This document shows positions 1-10,408 of a DNA stretch of 64,000 nt, in pieces. This stretch comes from Halomonas sp. (GTDB taxonomy: Bacteria; Pseudomonadota; Gammaproteobacteria; Pseudomonadales; Halomonadaceae). How positions within the stretch are numbered: the stretch's first letter is position 1; each line of letters starts with the position of its first letter. The notes beneath the pieces were generated by a model that was not told the DNA's origin, made no database searches, and worked only from the letters and a program-made list of their open reading frames with translations. Both the position numbers and the translations under genes were made by a program. The stretch spans positions 62,001 through 126,000 of the forward strand of contig NZ_JAGOBJ010000002.1 of the NCBI RefSeq assembly GCF_017983445.1, read 5' to 3'.

Positions 1-367
1 TCAGGTGATGGAATTCATAGATTTCCATCCCCAGGAACATCAGGCCCAGCACGAACGTAATGCCCAGCCACATCTTCACCTGACCGACACGGTTGGCGTT
101 CATCGCCAGAACGCCCATGCCGAAGGTGAAACTACTGATCAGCAGTGCAAAGGTGCCGAAGAGAATCAAAGGTAGTTCAAAAATATCCGCGCCGGTCGGC
201 CCACCTGCCGTGCCCTTCATGAGCACGGCGTAGGTGGCGAATAGTGTTCCGAAGATCACTAAGTCGCTCATTAGGTAGACCCAGAAACCAAATACCTTGG
301 TAGGACCGGCATCGTGGTGCTCATGCTCTTCAGCATGGGCATCGTGATGTAAGGATTCAGTAGCCAT
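1..367 (-). CDS. cyoC: cytochrome o ubiquinol oxidase subunit III, partial
   Basis: Third subunit of the haem-copper cytochrome bo3 quinol oxidase in the inner membrane. The visible 122 codons are the N-terminal part; the 3' end lies beyond the window. The product begins with a His-rich segment ([15 protein letters not shown]), then a membrane segment starting [19 protein letters not shown], which is typical of CyoC, then two more hydrophobic stretches. The ATG overlaps the cyoB stop codon by one base (TAATG), so the two genes are translationally coupled in the order cyoA-cyoB-cyoC. cyoD and cyoE are expected just outside the window. Confidence 0.93.
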   Translation of the reverse strand, partial: MATESLHHDAHAEEHEHHDAGPTKVFGFWVYLMSDLVIFGTLFATYAVLMKGTAGGPTGADIFELPLILFGTFALLISSFTFGMGVLAMNANRVGQVKMWLGITFVLGLMFLGMEIYEFHHL

Positions 368-2343
368 TACGCCTGGGCCTCCACACGTTGTTGATGAGCA
401 CGTTCGATTCGCTCGACCTCTGCAGCAGGCACGTAGTAATCGATATCGTCGTTAGATACCCGCATCAGGAAGCTCACCAGCATGCCGATTGCACTGAACC
501 CAGCCAGCCACCAGATGTGCCATACCATGGCGAAACCAAAGATCATCGCAAAGACACTGATGATAGGTCCGGCCACCGTATTTCTCGGCATATGGATATC
601 CGTGTATGGCGCATCTTCCAACTGCTCGTTGCCACGCTGCTTTTGCGACCAGAAGCTGTCGATATCACCAACGACGGGCAGGCGCGCAAAGTTGTAGAAC
701 GCGGGTGGGGAAGAGGCTGCCCATTCGAGCGTACGGCCATCCCATGGGTCGCCGGTCACATCAGCATACTTATCGCGGTTACGCACGCTTACGTAGAACT
801 GAATGAGCGTACAAGCAATACCCGCAGCGATCAGCAGTGCACCGATCAAAGCAACGATAAACCAGGGCTGCCATTCAGCGTTCGGGTATGAGTTCATGCG
901 GCGCGCAGCACCGTAGAAGCTCAGTACGTACAGCGGCATGAACGCGACGTAGAAACCGATTATCCAGCACCAGAAGGAACGCTTGCCCCACTTCTCATCA
1001 AGCGTGAAGCCGAAGGCTTTCGGGAACCAGTAGGTCAGACCCGCCATCATGCCGAAGACCACACCACCAACGATAACGTTATGGAAGTGAGCAATAACGA
1101 ACAGACTGTTGTGCAGTACAAAGTTAGCCGCCGGCAGTGCCAGCATAACGCCTGTCATACCACCAATCGTAAAGGTAATGATGAAGCCCAGCGTCCACAG
1201 TACCGGTGAGGTCAGTTCCAGACGACCACGGAAGATAGTGAATAGCCAGTTAAACACCTTCACACCTGTCGGGATCGCAATGATCATCGTCATGATGCCG
1301 AAGAAGGCATTGACGTTGGCGCCTGCGCCCATGGTGAAGAAGTGGTGCAACCAAACGATGAACGACAGTACGGTAATGGCAATCGTTGCCCATACCATGG
1401 TGTGGTAACCGAACAAGCGCTTGCGGGCAAAGGTCGCAATAACTTCAGAGAACACACCGAAGGCCGGCAGAATCAGGATGTAAACTTCGGGGTGACCCCA
1501 CGCCCAGATAAGGTTGACATACATCATTACGTTGCCGCCCATATCGTTCGTGAAGAAATTCATCCCCAGGTAACGATCCAGCGTCAGCATCGCAATAGTA
1601 GCGGTCAAAATCGGGAAAGAGGCAATGATCAGTACGTTGGCGCACAGCGACGTCCAGGTAAAGATCGGCATGCGGAACAGGGTCATACCCTTGGTGCGCA
1701 TTTTCAGAATAGTAACGAAGAAGTTGATACCGGTTAACGTGGTACCTATCCCGGATATCTGCAACGCCCATATCCAGTAATCGACCCCGACCCCGGGACT
1801 GTACTCTATCCCCGAAAGTGGCGCGTAAGCCAACCACCCTGTGGTCGCGAACTCACCCACGAACAGAGAGATATTGATCAGCAGAGCAGAAACTGCAAAC
1901 AGCCAGAAGCTCAGGTTGTTAAGGAACGGGAACGCAACGTCGCGCGCACCGATCTGTAACGGAACAACCAGGTTCATCAGGCCGATAACCATGGGCATCG
2001 CCACGAAGAAGATCATGATAACGCCATGGGCGGTAAAGATCTGGTCGTAGTGATCAGGCGGCAGAATCCCTGCCGAGCCACCCGCCGCTATCGCCTGCTG
2101 TACACGCATCATCAGGGCATCAGCAAAGCCACGCAGCAGCATGATAAGCGCCACGATGAAGTACATGATACCGAGCTTTTTATGGTCGACTGACGTGAAC
2201 CACTCGTTCCACAGCCAGCCCCACTTACGGAAATAGGTCAACGCGCCCAACAATGCCGCGCCGCCTAGAATTCCCACGAGACCCGCTATTACCAGAATGG
2301 GTTCGTGATAGGGAATTGCTTCTAAGCTTAATTTACCGAACAC
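367..2343 (-). CDS. cyoB: cytochrome o ubiquinol oxidase subunit I
   Basis: Catalytic subunit of cytochrome bo3: it oxidises ubiquinol, reduces O2 at the haem-copper centre and pumps protons. At 658 aa it has the usual CyoB length. Visible family marks are [14 protein letters not shown] (CuB histidine and the cross-linked Tyr region), the following HHFFTMG, and HFHNVIVGG (haem ligand helix). About 14-15 membrane segments can be counted. The start is GTG at 2341-2343, two bases after the cyoA stop, with GGGAG in the end of cyoA as ribosome binding site. The ubiquinol type, rather than a cytochrome c oxidase, follows from the extended N-terminus and the cyoA partner. Confidence 0.96.
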   Translation of the reverse strand: MFGKLSLEAIPYHEPILVIAGLVGILGGAALLGALTYFRKWGWLWNEWFTSVDHKKLGIMYFIVALIMLLRGFADALMMRVQQAIAAGGSAGILPPDHYDQIFTAHGVIMIFFVAMPMVIGLMNLVVPLQIGARDVAFPFLNNLSFWLFAVSALLINISLFVGEFATTGWLAYAPLSGIEYSPGVGVDYWIWALQISGIGTTLTGINFFVTILKMRTKGMTLFRMPIFTWTSLCANVLIIASFPILTATIAMLTLDRYLGMNFFTNDMGGNVMMYVNLIWAWGHPEVYILILPAFGVFSEVIATFARKRLFGYHTMVWATIAITVLSFIVWLHHFFTMGAGANVNAFFGIMTMIIAIPTGVKVFNWLFTIFRGRLELTSPVLWTLGFIITFTIGGMTGVMLALPAANFVLHNSLFVIAHFHNVIVGGVVFGMMAGLTYWFPKAFGFTLDEKWGKRSFWCWIIGFYVAFMPLYVLSFYGAARRMNSYPNAEWQPWFIVALIGALLIAAGIACTLIQFYVSVRNRDKYADVTGDPWDGRTLEWAASSPPAFYNFARLPVVGDIDSFWSQKQRGNEQLEDAPYTDIHMPRNTVAGPIISVFAMIFGFAMVWHIWWLAGFSAIGMLVSFLMRVSNDDIDYYVPAAEVERIERAHQQRVEAQA

Positions 2344-2345
2344 GG

Positions 2346-3332
2346 TTACTCTCCCGCCTCATTGCTCATGGTTTGGCCATCCTCAGCCTCGCCATCCGCT
2401 TGGTTGTCGGTCGTTTGATAGGCTTCATTGCTATCGACTGCTGGTGCGCGGGGCGCATCCTGAGTCTCGGTGTCAGGGTCGCTGCCGGTATGGAAGCTGG
2501 ACACTAAGCGCTCATAGAATTCAGGCGTAACGTCTGAGAAGTACTCAACGGGGTGGAACGTAGAGCGCTCAGCAAGCTCGGAGTATCCTTCCGGATAGTT
2601 CAGTGTTTGTGGCGACTGCTCAACTTCAGCAACCCAGGCATCAAAGTCTTCGTCTGACGTCACGTGGGCGTCGAAGATCATGCCGGAGAAACCAGCACCG
2701 CTATAGTTGGTCGAACGACCACCATAAGTACCGATTTCGTTGGCCTGCAGATAAACATCGTTATCCATTCCCGCCATGGCGTAGATCTGGCTACCCAACT
2801 GAGGAATGAAGAAAGAGTTCATCACTGAACCGGAGCTCACGCGAAACCGAACGGGCGTATCTACCGGGAAGGCAACTTCATTGACCGTTGCAATGCCTTG
2901 CTCGGGATAGATGAACAGCCATTTCCAGTCGAGCGCTACAGCCTGAATTTCAAGCTCGGCCACGTCGCTTTCAAGCGCGCGGTGCGGATCAAGGTCGTGC
3001 GAGCTTTTCCAGGTAATTACGCCCAAAATAGCGACGATAACTACCGGAACCAGCCATACGATAGCTTCAATCCAATTGGAGTGTGCCCAGTCAGGCAGGT
3101 ATTCAGCCATTGTATTGCTACGGCGATAGTACCAGCCAAACACTATCGTCATGACAATAACGGGGATGACCACGATCAGCATCAGGCCAAAAGAACTTAG
3201 AATCAGTGAACGCTGGGTTTCACCAATCACGCCTTTCGGGTCCATTAAGGCCGAGCTACAGCCTGCAAGCAGCAAGCATAGCGCCAGGAGCACCAAGGTG
3301 CCTGCCCTGCGCCAGTAGAAAGGTTGTTGCAT
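2346..3332 (-). CDS. cyoA: cytochrome o ubiquinol oxidase subunit II, lipoprotein
   Basis: Subunit II of the bo3 quinol oxidase, 328 aa. A lipoprotein signal peptide ends in LLAGC with the lipidated Cys at about residue 25. Two membrane helices follow (about 46-67 and 88-108), then a periplasmic cupredoxin-like domain that lacks a CuA site, as expected for a quinol oxidase ([16 protein letters not shown] segment). The C-terminus is a long acidic tail of about 45 residues rich in D, E and Q, a composition common in haloadapted proteins. First gene of the visible cyo operon; the 280-bp upstream gap should hold its promoter. Confidence 0.95.
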   Translation of the reverse strand: MQQPFYWRRAGTLVLLALCLLLAGCSSALMDPKGVIGETQRSLILSSFGLMLIVVIPVIVMTIVFGWYYRRSNTMAEYLPDWAHSNWIEAIVWLVPVVIVAILGVITWKSSHDLDPHRALESDVAELEIQAVALDWKWLFIYPEQGIATVNEVAFPVDTPVRFRVSSGSVMNSFFIPQLGSQIYAMAGMDNDVYLQANEIGTYGGRSTNYSGAGFSGMIFDAHVTSDEDFDAWVAEVEQSPQTLNYPEGYSELAERSTFHPVEYFSDVTPEFYERLVSSFHTGSDPDTETQDAPRAPAVDSNEAYQTTDNQADGEAEDGQTMSNEAGE

Positions 3333-3612
3333 GGTGCGATCTCGTCAGAGTTGCGTTACAAAACTAGCCGCCACACAGCAAGCCAAACGATATGCCGTAT
3401 GCCAGCTAACTAGCACCCCATACCTTTCCCAAAACACTCTGCCAGCAGTTACTGCTCTTGCTCCGGGAAAAATATGCGCTACCAGGGTGGGAAGCAGGTA
3501 GCGGATTGAGCCACCCCTCATACTAAATAAGGATCAGCTCTAACGAGGGGTATTTTCCTTTGATCTAAACAACGAATCAAAGCGACGATTTGACGCACCC
3601 AACTGCGACAGA

Positions 3613-4407
3613 TTAATGCGCATGTTCGCGGGTAGGTAATACAGGTGGGTGTGTAAAAATTGTGCGTCCGTGGAAATCGACAAGCAACTCAGACGCGCAC
3701 TCATCGTTAGTCACAATAATGTCGAAATCGTTCAATGAGGCAAAGTAAGCGGGACGAATAACGCCGAATTTACTCGCATCCACCACCAGAAAACGCTGTG
3801 ACGCTGAGGCAATCGCCGCCTGTTTGGGCGCAACCTCATGAAAGTGGAAGCAGCTAACGCCTCGCCCACAATCAACGCCCGCCGCCGAGATAAACGCTTT
3901 ATTGATCCCGATGCGCTCAATCGTCGCGCGCATCTCGTCGCTACCAAACGATTGCGACGCTGGATAGAATAGCCCTCCTAATAATACCAAACGTACATTG
4001 GGCAGGGATGACACCACCGTGGCCACATTGAGCGCATAGGTAACCACGGTTAACTCGTCAAAACTCTTGAGCTGGCTTAAAAGTGGTATCAAGGTCGAGC
4101 CACAGTCGATAAATAGCGTATCACCCTCTTCAATAAAACCAGCGGCCTGCTGGCATAACGCGTGCTTTACCGGGTAGTAATTGGCCTGTTGCTCGGTTAA
4201 ATCATATACCTGCGTTGCGCCAGAATAGCTGGTCATCACTAACCGCCCACCGAGAAGCGCCATGGCACCAGGTTGCGTTGTAAGGTCGCGGCGTATGGTC
4301 ATTTCCGAGACACCGCATAAAATAGCGGCATCGCGTAAATGCAATGTGCCACCACTGGCCAGCGCTTCTTGAAGCATGGTCAATCGTTGAGCACTGCGAC
4401 CGTTCAT
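3613..4407 (-). CDS. deoR: deoxyribose operon repressor DeoR
   Basis: DeoR-family repressor, 264 aa from the chosen start. The N-terminal winged helix-turn-helix holds LHLRDAAILCGVSEMTIRRD, very close to the E. coli DeoR segment. The C-terminal DeoRC sugar-phosphate sensor domain contains DCGST and the late VDASKFG motif. An upstream in-frame ATG at 4416 abuts AAGGAG with no spacing, whereas the ATG at 4407 is nine bases from it and is preferred. The gene is divergent from tsx-nupC-deoCABD-cdd, and a DeoR-type operator lies on the tsx promoter. Expected inducer is deoxyribose-5-phosphate (family knowledge). Confidence 0.92.
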   Translation of the reverse strand: MNGRSAQRLTMLQEALASGGTLHLRDAAILCGVSEMTIRRDLTTQPGAMALLGGRLVMTSYSGATQVYDLTEQQANYYPVKHALCQQAAGFIEEGDTLFIDCGSTLIPLLSQLKSFDELTVVTYALNVATVVSSLPNVRLVLLGGLFYPASQSFGSDEMRATIERIGINKAFISAAGVDCGRGVSCFHFHEVAPKQAAIASASQRFLVVDASKFGVIRPAYFASLNDFDIIVTNDECASELLVDFHGRTIFTHPPVLPTREHAH

Positions 4408-4565
4408 ACAAGGCATCTCCTTTGTCAGTTTTTATTGCCAATCTTGTTTATGCTGCGCGAGCGGCCGTCCGCTGGCTACTCCCCTTTAGCCTCAAAGCCA
4501 TGCCAACCACCTTTCTGCTACGGCCCTCCCCCACCACGCTTTAGTGCGTTTGGGCACTTTAGATG

Positions 4566-4615
4566 TTGCAACAAAGCCATGAAATTTAAATAGCGTTGGT
4601 CAGGCTTTGTTGCAA
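4566..4615. repeat. 13-bp inverted repeat resembling outward-facing IS ends
   Basis: TTGCAACAAAGCC at 4566-4578 and its exact reverse complement GGCTTTGTTGCAA at 4603-4615 are separated by 24 bp. GGCTTTGTTG-type sequences resemble terminal inverted repeats of IS5/IS6-like elements, here facing away from each other with no transposase between. It may be a footprint of former insertions or simply a hairpin. It lies just upstream of the tsx promoter, and its right arm runs into a weak second DeoR half-site. Confidence 0.5.
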
Positions 4616-4641
4616 TTCTACGTTAAAAAAATAACATGCAA

Positions 4642-4657
4642 TGTTATAATTCTAACA
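4642..4657 (+). promoter_or_regulatory. DeoR operator overlapping the tsx promoter
   Basis: TGTTATAATTCTAACA matches the E. coli DeoR palindrome TGTTAGAATTCTAACA at 15 of 16 positions. The single difference creates a perfect -10 hexamer (TATAAT, 4645-4650) inside the operator, so bound DeoR would block RNA polymerase. The -35 region (around 4622-4627, GTTAAA) is weak. A second, poorer match (about 11/16) starts at 4608, and DeoR is known to bind paired operators. Confidence 0.85.
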
Positions 4658-4720
4658 TTCGCGCCAGACCACATAATTCCAAACCCGATTTAAAACCGTG
4701 GCAACTTTCTTGAGGCTTAC

Positions 4721-5545
4721 ATGACCGCTTTGACCCTTATGCGTACTTCTTATCTCGCCACTCTTAGCGCTGGCGTATTTCTGTCGGGTATTACCCCGGC
4801 GTTGGCAAACGACTCTCAGTCTCCGCTATGGTCATTTGCCAACGTCTCGGTTAACTATCTGGACTGGTCTAATGGTACCGAGCGTCGCACTGCTTCTAAC
4901 GCAGCTAAAAGCGATTTCACCTTCGTCGAAATCGAAGGCGGCGCGGGCTTTAGCTGGGGTGAGTTCTACGGCTTCTTCGATTTCGAGAACCCGACCAACG
5001 ATCAGTTCGATGAATCGAGCGGCGGTAAGGATAATTTCCGTACCGCTGGCAAGGTAACGTCGCATATTTATCTGGGCGATAGCCCACTGTCACTTTATGT
5101 CCACGTCTACGATTTCCGTGACTACGGCTATGAAAGCCGCGAACAGGACCAAATTCTGGGTCTGGGCTATCGCACTACCTTCGCAAACGGTCTATGGTTC
5201 AAACCATTCATCGGCGCGGCACGGGTACAAAGCGATAGCTACACGGGCATGAACGGTTACATGGCTGGCTGGGTGGCGGGCTACGATTTTGCCGCACTTG
5301 ATCAGAACTTCAGCGTGACCAATTGGCACGAGCAGACGTTTGGCCGCGACGATGATTACCTGGAGCAGAATTACGTGGGCGAAGCCGCGGGTAGCGTAGG
5401 CACCAACGGTGCGTTGAGTCTTTGGTGGCACCCCAATGATTTGGTCACTACCGGCGTTCAGTACCGCTACTCGGATAACAAGCTGGGCACGCCCAACGAA
5501 TATCAGAATGCGATGATCTACTCCGTCAAGCTCAATTTACTTTAA
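4721..5545 (+). CDS. tsx: nucleoside-specific outer membrane channel Tsx
   Basis: Outer membrane beta-barrel for (deoxy)nucleosides, 274 aa. A signal peptide ends at PALA about residue 29, followed by a mature region with alternating aromatic strands ([22 protein letters not shown]) and a C-terminal strand ending in hydrophobic residues, as usual for outer membrane barrels. The FFDFENPTN segment is typical of the Tsx family. First gene of the deoxynucleoside locus, with nupC starting 34 bp downstream. Regulated by the DeoR operator about 65 bp upstream. Confidence 0.92.
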   Translation: MTALTLMRTSYLATLSAGVFLSGITPALANDSQSPLWSFANVSVNYLDWSNGTERRTASNAAKSDFTFVEIEGGAGFSWGEFYGFFDFENPTNDQFDESSGGKDNFRTAGKVTSHIYLGDSPLSLYVHVYDFRDYGYESREQDQILGLGYRTTFANGLWFKPFIGAARVQSDSYTGMNGYMAGWVAGYDFAALDQNFSVTNWHEQTFGRDDDYLEQNYVGEAAGSVGTNGALSLWWHPNDLVTTGVQYRYSDNKLGTPNEYQNAMIYSVKLNLL

Positions 5546-5579
5546 CCCGCCCCCCCTCGCGGACTCAAAGGATCCCCAT

Positions 5580-6863
5580 ATGACACTCCTTATGAGCTTG
5601 GTAGGTATGGTCACGCTTGTGATCATCGCCCTGATCTTCTCTTATGATCGCAAATCGATTCGCCTGCGTACCGTACTGGGCGCCTTTGCCATTCAGGCAG
5701 GTATCGGTGCCTTTGTACTGTATGTGCCGTTTGGTCAGGCTGTCTTACAAGCTATTTCTGCGGGGGTAAGCCAGATACTGGTTTACGCCAATGATGGGAT
5801 CGGCTTTCTATTTGGTGGCCTGGCAGATGTCGATAACGTCGGCTTTGTGTTTGCCATCAAGGTGCTGCCGGTCATCATCTTCTTCTCCTCCTTGATTGCC
5901 GTGCTTTATTACCTAGGCATCATGCAGTGGGTCATCCGCATCTTGGGTGGTGCATTGCAAAAGGCGCTGGGTACTTCGCGTACTGAGTCGCTTTCTGCGA
6001 CGGCCAACATCTTCGTCGGCCAAACCGAAGCTCCGCTTGTGGTACGCCCCTTCATTGCCCGCATGACGCCTTCCCAGCTGTTTGCGGTAATGTGCGGCGG
6101 CCTTGCGTCAGTCGCGGGTTCCGTACTGGCAGGCTATGCCGCGCTGGGTATCCCCATGGAATACCTAGTAGCCGCTTCCTTTATGGCAGCGCCTGGCGGC
6201 TTGCTGTTTGCCAAGCTGATCATGCCGGAAACCCAGGATGCCACCGACAGCGACAGCATCACCAAGGTTGAAGAAGAGCTTCAAGAGCTTGACGACAAAC
6301 CCGCTAACGTACTGGATGCCGCCGCCTCGGGCGCCACATCCGGCCTGATGCTAGCGGCCAACGTTGGCGCCATGCTGCTGGCCTTCATTGCCTTGATCGC
6401 GCTGGTCAACGGTATTCTGGGCGGCGTTGGCGGCTGGTTTGGGTTTGAGTCACTGAGCCTTGAGATGATTCTGGGCTGGCTGTTTGCCCCGCTGGCGTTT
6501 CTGCTTGGCGTGCCATGGTCTGAAGCAACGCTTGCCGGCTCGTTTATCGGTCAGAAGCTGGTCGTCAATGAGTTCGTTGCCTTTATCAACCTTGCGCCCT
6601 ACATCGATGGGGAACAAGTAGTGGCTGCGACAGGTCAGTTGATGACGCCGCACACCATGGCAATCTTATCGTTTGCCCTGTGCGGTTTTGCCAACTTGTC
6701 GTCTATCGCTATTTTGTTGGGTGGCCTGGGCAGCATTGCACCAACGCGTCGTGCTGAGATTGCCCGCTTTGGGGTAAAAGCTGTCCTGGCCGGTACTTTA
6801 TCCAATTTAATGTCCGCCACCATTGCTGGTTTCTTTATCTCGTTAAGTAACCTAACCAGCTAA
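5580..6863 (+). CDS. nupC: concentrative nucleoside transporter NupC
   Basis: Inner-membrane cation/nucleoside symporter of the CNT family, 427 aa. Visible signatures are [13 protein letters not shown] (nucleoside-binding region), [14 protein letters not shown] and the C-terminal [18 protein letters not shown]. About ten hydrophobic segments surround one acidic cytoplasmic stretch ([20 protein letters not shown]). It takes up nucleosides entering through Tsx. A hairpin followed by a T-rich tract separates it from deoC, so the enzyme genes may be expressed partly by read-through or from their own promoter. Confidence 0.94.
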   Translation: MTLLMSLVGMVTLVIIALIFSYDRKSIRLRTVLGAFAIQAGIGAFVLYVPFGQAVLQAISAGVSQILVYANDGIGFLFGGLADVDNVGFVFAIKVLPVIIFFSSLIAVLYYLGIMQWVIRILGGALQKALGTSRTESLSATANIFVGQTEAPLVVRPFIARMTPSQLFAVMCGGLASVAGSVLAGYAALGIPMEYLVAASFMAAPGGLLFAKLIMPETQDATDSDSITKVEEELQELDDKPANVLDAAASGATSGLMLAANVGAMLLAFIALIALVNGILGGVGGWFGFESLSLEMILGWLFAPLAFLLGVPWSEATLAGSFIGQKLVVNEFVAFINLAPYIDGEQVVAATGQLMTPHTMAILSFALCGFANLSSIAILLGGLGSIAPTRRAEIARFGVKAVLAGTLSNLMSATIAGFFISLSNLTS

Positions 6864-6910
6864 CCGTTAAGAGCTTAATCGCGAATTTGAGCGCTTGAGC
6901 TCAAGCGTAC

Positions 6911-6951
6911 CGGGCACTGCGATTTATACTTGCAGTACCCGTTTATCTTTT
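6911..6951 (+). terminator. hairpin with T-rich tract between nupC and deoC
   Basis: CGGGCACTGC pairs with GCAGTACCCG (one mismatch) around an 11-nt loop and is followed by TTTATCTTTTT. A perfect 16-bp palindrome, CGCTTGAGCTCAAGCG, sits just upstream at 6892-6907. The pair could cause partial termination between transport and catabolic genes, or the palindrome could bind a regulator. Confidence 0.6.
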
Positions 6952-6970
6952 TCTGATTTGAGAGAACGTC

Positions 6971-7774
6971 ATGACCGCTTCCACTTCGACTGGCCCTAAC
7001 CATGCTGACCAACAGGCTGCCCGCCACGCGTTAGCCCTGATGGATTTAACCAGCTTAAACGACAGCGACACCGACGCGACCATTGAAGCTCTTTGTCAGC
7101 AGCTTAAAACGCCTTATGGCAACCCGGCAGCCGTATGCGTCTATCCGCAATTCATCGTTACCGCCCAGCGTGCGCTTACTGCTCACAAATTAAATGAGCT
7201 GGTGAAAATCGCGACCGTGACCAACTTCCCGAACGGCGGTGACGATATCATGTCTGCCGCCCGTGAAACCCGCGATGCGGTTGCCTCGGGCGCCCATGAG
7301 GTTGACGTGGTTTTCCCTTACCGCGCACTCATCGCGGGCGACGAAGAAACCGGTCTTGAGCTGGTCGAAATGTGCAAAGCCGCCTGCGCGGGTCAGGCCC
7401 TGCTGAAAGTCATCATTGAGTCAGGCGAACTCAAGGACCCGGCACTTATCAAACGCGCCAGCGAGCTTGCCATTGAAGGTGGCGCTGACTTTATTAAAAC
7501 CTCTACCGGCAAAGTGGCTACCAACGCCACACTTGAAGCCGCGGAGATTATGCTGAACGTGATTAAGGCAAGCGGCAAGGACGTGGGCTTTAAAGCCGCA
7601 GGCGGCGTACGTACCACAGAAGAAGCTGCTGAATATCTGGCCCTGGCGAGCAAAATCATGGGCAGCGCCTGGGTAACACCGGCGCACTTCCGCTTTGGCG
7701 CCTCAAGCCTTTTAGGCAATTTACTGAACACACTGGGCGGCGTTGAAAGCGCGGCACCACAAGGAGGCTATTAA
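6971..7774 (+). CDS. deoC: deoxyribose-phosphate aldolase
   Basis: Cleaves 2-deoxyribose-5-phosphate to acetaldehyde and glyceraldehyde-3-phosphate, the last step of deoxynucleoside catabolism. At 267 aa it is close to the E. coli enzyme (259 aa). It contains the Schiff-base lysine in [10 protein letters not shown], the second active-site lysine in [11 protein letters not shown], and [12 protein letters not shown]-type core sequence (here [12 protein letters not shown]). The start follows AGAGAA-type spacing at 6971. The stop codon lies one base before the deoA ATG, with AAGGAGG near its 3' end serving deoA. Confidence 0.96.
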   Translation: MTASTSTGPNHADQQAARHALALMDLTSLNDSDTDATIEALCQQLKTPYGNPAAVCVYPQFIVTAQRALTAHKLNELVKIATVTNFPNGGDDIMSAARETRDAVASGAHEVDVVFPYRALIAGDEETGLELVEMCKAACAGQALLKVIIESGELKDPALIKRASELAIEGGADFIKTSTGKVATNATLEAAEIMLNVIKASGKDVGFKAAGGVRTTEEAAEYLALASKIMGSAWVTPAHFRFGASSLLGNLLNTLGGVESAAPQGGY

Positions 7775-7775
7775 T

Positions 7776-9104
7776 ATGCTCCCGCAGGAACTGATTCGTT
7801 TAAAGCGCGATGGCAACCCGTTGGCAGCCGCGGATATCAAAACGTTTATCCAGGGCATTGCCGACGACCGCATCAGCGACGCTCAGATTGGCGCTTTCAC
7901 CATGGCCATCTTTCTTAACGGCATGAGCCGAGAGGAAGTCGTGGCCCTGACTACCGCTACGCGTGACTCCGGCTACGTCATGCAGTGGGATTCGCTCAAC
8001 CTGCCTGGCCCAGTGGTAGACAAGCACTCCACCGGCGGCGTGGGTGATCTGGTGTCGCTGGTGCTCGGCCCATGGGTTGCGGCCTGCGGCGCCTTTGTAC
8101 CCATGATTTCAGGCCGTGGCCTTGGCCATACCGGCGGTACGCTGGATAAGCTTGAGTCGATTCCCGGCTACGACCCCTACCCGGCGCCCGAACGCTTTGG
8201 CGATGTCGTGAAATCCACTGGTGTTGCGATCATCGGCCAGACCGGCAACCTCGCCCCGGCGGACAAACGCATTTACGGCGTGCGCGACGTTACCGCCACC
8301 GTTGAGTCCATTCCGCTGATTACCGCGTCCATTCTGGGTAAGAAGCTTGCCTCCGGCCTTAATGCACTGGTCATGGATGTCAAGGTTGGCAGTGGCGCAT
8401 TTATGCCCACCACCGAAAAATCCCATGAGCTTGCTAAAAGTATTGCCTCGGTGGCGACCCAAGCCGGCACACCGACGACAGCACTACTCACCGACATGAG
8501 CCAGCCGCTGGCGCCGTGCGCGGGCAACGCGGTTGAAATCGTCGAGACGCTGGAGCTGCTGCGCGGCGAACGCTCCAACAGTCGCGTGATGCAGGTCACG
8601 CGCGAGCTGGCGGTAGAAATGCTCATGGCGGGCAAACTGGTCAAGAGCCGTGAAGACGCCCTGAGCCAGCTTGAAAAAGCCCTGACCTCGGGTGCCGCAG
8701 CCGAAGTATTCGCGCGCATGGTGCGTGAACTGGGCGGCCCGAGTGATTTTATGGAGCGCTCGGCAAGCTACCTTGCCAAAGCCAACGTGGTGAAACCCGT
8801 GTATGCCGAGCAGTCGGGCAATATGCTGCGCATCGATACCCGCGCAGTAGGCATGAGCGTAGTGGAACTGGGCGGTGGCCGCCTGCGTAACGATGCCAGT
8901 ATCGATCATAGCGTGGGCTTTAGTGCCATTGCTGAGCTGGGCACCCAGGTGGATAGCCAGCAGCCGCTAGCCTTCGTTCACGCGCGTAGCGATGAAGAAG
9001 CTGACCGCGCCGCTGTCCAGCTGCGTGCTGCCATCACCATTGGCACGGGTGAAGCGACGATTGATTCGCTGCTTCAAGAAACCTATCGCGGTGAAGAGCT
9101 TTAA
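7776..9104 (+). CDS. deoA: thymidine phosphorylase
   Basis: Phosphorolysis of thymidine/deoxyuridine to base plus deoxyribose-1-phosphate, 442 aa (E. coli 440). The family signature SGRGLGHTGGTLDKLESIPG is intact, as is KHSTGGVGD in the phosphate loop. The ATG at 7776 is chosen over an in-frame upstream codon inside deoC because AAGGAGG sits at ideal distance. Its product is converted by DeoB and then DeoC, both encoded beside it. Confidence 0.96.
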   Translation: MLPQELIRLKRDGNPLAAADIKTFIQGIADDRISDAQIGAFTMAIFLNGMSREEVVALTTATRDSGYVMQWDSLNLPGPVVDKHSTGGVGDLVSLVLGPWVAACGAFVPMISGRGLGHTGGTLDKLESIPGYDPYPAPERFGDVVKSTGVAIIGQTGNLAPADKRIYGVRDVTATVESIPLITASILGKKLASGLNALVMDVKVGSGAFMPTTEKSHELAKSIASVATQAGTPTTALLTDMSQPLAPCAGNAVEIVETLELLRGERSNSRVMQVTRELAVEMLMAGKLVKSREDALSQLEKALTSGAAAEVFARMVRELGGPSDFMERSASYLAKANVVKPVYAEQSGNMLRIDTRAVGMSVVELGGGRLRNDASIDHSVGFSAIAELGTQVDSQQPLAFVHARSDEEADRAAVQLRAAITIGTGEATIDSLLQETYRGEEL

Positions 9105-9131
9105 TTAGCACCGTCTGACGAGGAAAACGCC

Positions 9132-10376
9132 ATGAAACGTGCCATTGTGCTGGTACTAGACTCCTTCGGCATTGGCAGCGCCGCCGATGCCGCCGCCTTT
9201 GGCGATGAAGGCTCGGACACCCTGGGCCATATCGCCGCCGCCTGTGCGCGTGGCGAAGCCGATACGGCTGAGCGCTCAGGCACTCTGAAGCTGCCTAACA
9301 TGGCCAAACTTGGCCTGTTTCACGCCCACCGGGATAGCACCGGTGCGGTTGCCGAAGGCGTTGACCTCCCCGAGGTGCTTGAAGGCGCCTACGCCCATGC
9401 CCAGGAAATTTCCAGCGGTAAGGACACCCCGTCCGGCCATTGGGAGATTGCCGGTGTACCGGTACGTTTTGATTGGGGTTATTTCAGCGACAAGACCCAA
9501 AGCTTTCCTGCTGATCTGCTGGACAAGATCGTCAAGGCCGCCCAACTGCCCGGCGTGATCGGTAACTGCCACGCCTCGGGTACCGAGATCATCGCCCGTC
9601 TTGGTGACGAGCATGTGCAAACCGGCAAGCCGATTGTGTATACCTCGGCGGATTCGGTCTTCCAGATTGCCGCTCACGAAGAGCACTTTGGCCTGGATCG
9701 CCTTTACGCCCTGTGCGAAACCGTGCGCGAGCTGCTTGAGCCTTACAATATCGGCCGGGTGATTGCCCGTCCGTTTATGGGTGAAGACAGCGCAAGCTTT
9801 GCACGTACCGGTAACCGTCGCGACTACAGCGTTGAGCCGCCGTCCCCCACCGTACTGCAAAAGCTCGCTGACGCCGGTGGTGAAATGGTATCGATTGGCA
9901 AGATTGCCGATATCTACGCCCACTGCGGTATTACCCACAAGGTTAAAGCCAGCGGCCACGACGCTCTAATGGACGCGACGCTGGGTGAAGTGGCGCGCAC
10001 CGCCATGGAAACCAGCGACCGCCCAACCATGATCATGACCAACTTTGTCGATTTTGACTCGGTCTACGGTCATCGTCGTGACGTGCCGGGCTATGCGGCA
10101 GCACTTGAGCACTTTGACGCTCGCCTGCCGGAGCTGCTGGCTGCGCTGAATAACGATGATCTACTGATTCTTACCGCGGATCACGGCTGCGACCCGAGCT
10201 GGGAAGGCACCGAGCACACGCGTGAATACATTCCTGTGATGGTCAGCGGCGCAGGGTTTGCGCCAGGGCCGATGGGCGCCCGCGATACCTTTGCCGATAT
10301 TGGTCAGACGCTGGCGGATTACTTCGCCCTTCCCGCGATGGACGATGGCAAAAGCTTTCTTTCTTACGCTGCCTGA
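9132..10376 (+). CDS. deoB: phosphopentomutase
   Basis: Converts (deoxy)ribose-1-phosphate to the 5-phosphate, linking DeoA/DeoD to DeoC. It is 414 aa in the alkaline phosphatase superfamily. The N-terminal metal-binding [21 protein letters not shown] and the late [10 protein letters not shown] motif (metal-binding Asp and His) are present, and [11 protein letters not shown] is typical of the family. AGGAAAACGCC before the ATG gives the ribosome binding site. It lies 27 bp after deoA, in the same operon. Confidence 0.96.
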   Translation: MKRAIVLVLDSFGIGSAADAAAFGDEGSDTLGHIAAACARGEADTAERSGTLKLPNMAKLGLFHAHRDSTGAVAEGVDLPEVLEGAYAHAQEISSGKDTPSGHWEIAGVPVRFDWGYFSDKTQSFPADLLDKIVKAAQLPGVIGNCHASGTEIIARLGDEHVQTGKPIVYTSADSVFQIAAHEEHFGLDRLYALCETVRELLEPYNIGRVIARPFMGEDSASFARTGNRRDYSVEPPSPTVLQKLADAGGEMVSIGKIADIYAHCGITHKVKASGHDALMDATLGEVARTAMETSDRPTMIMTNFVDFDSVYGHRRDVPGYAAALEHFDARLPELLAALNNDDLLILTADHGCDPSWEGTEHTREYIPVMVSGAGFAPGPMGARDTFADIGQTLADYFALPAMDDGKSFLSYAA

Positions 10377-10408
10377 TGGCGTCGTTTAACAAGACATAAG
10401 GAAACCAC

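Noticed and set aside
3513-3551. 7-bp inverted repeat (ACCCCTC/GAGGGGT) between deoR and cyoA
   Set aside because: The 25-nt loop and lack of a T tract make a terminator call unsafe; probably chance or part of a weak 3' structure.
9276-9959. 227-codon open frame antisense to deoB
   Set aside because: Shadow of a well-conserved enzyme gene; no domain or start signal of its own.
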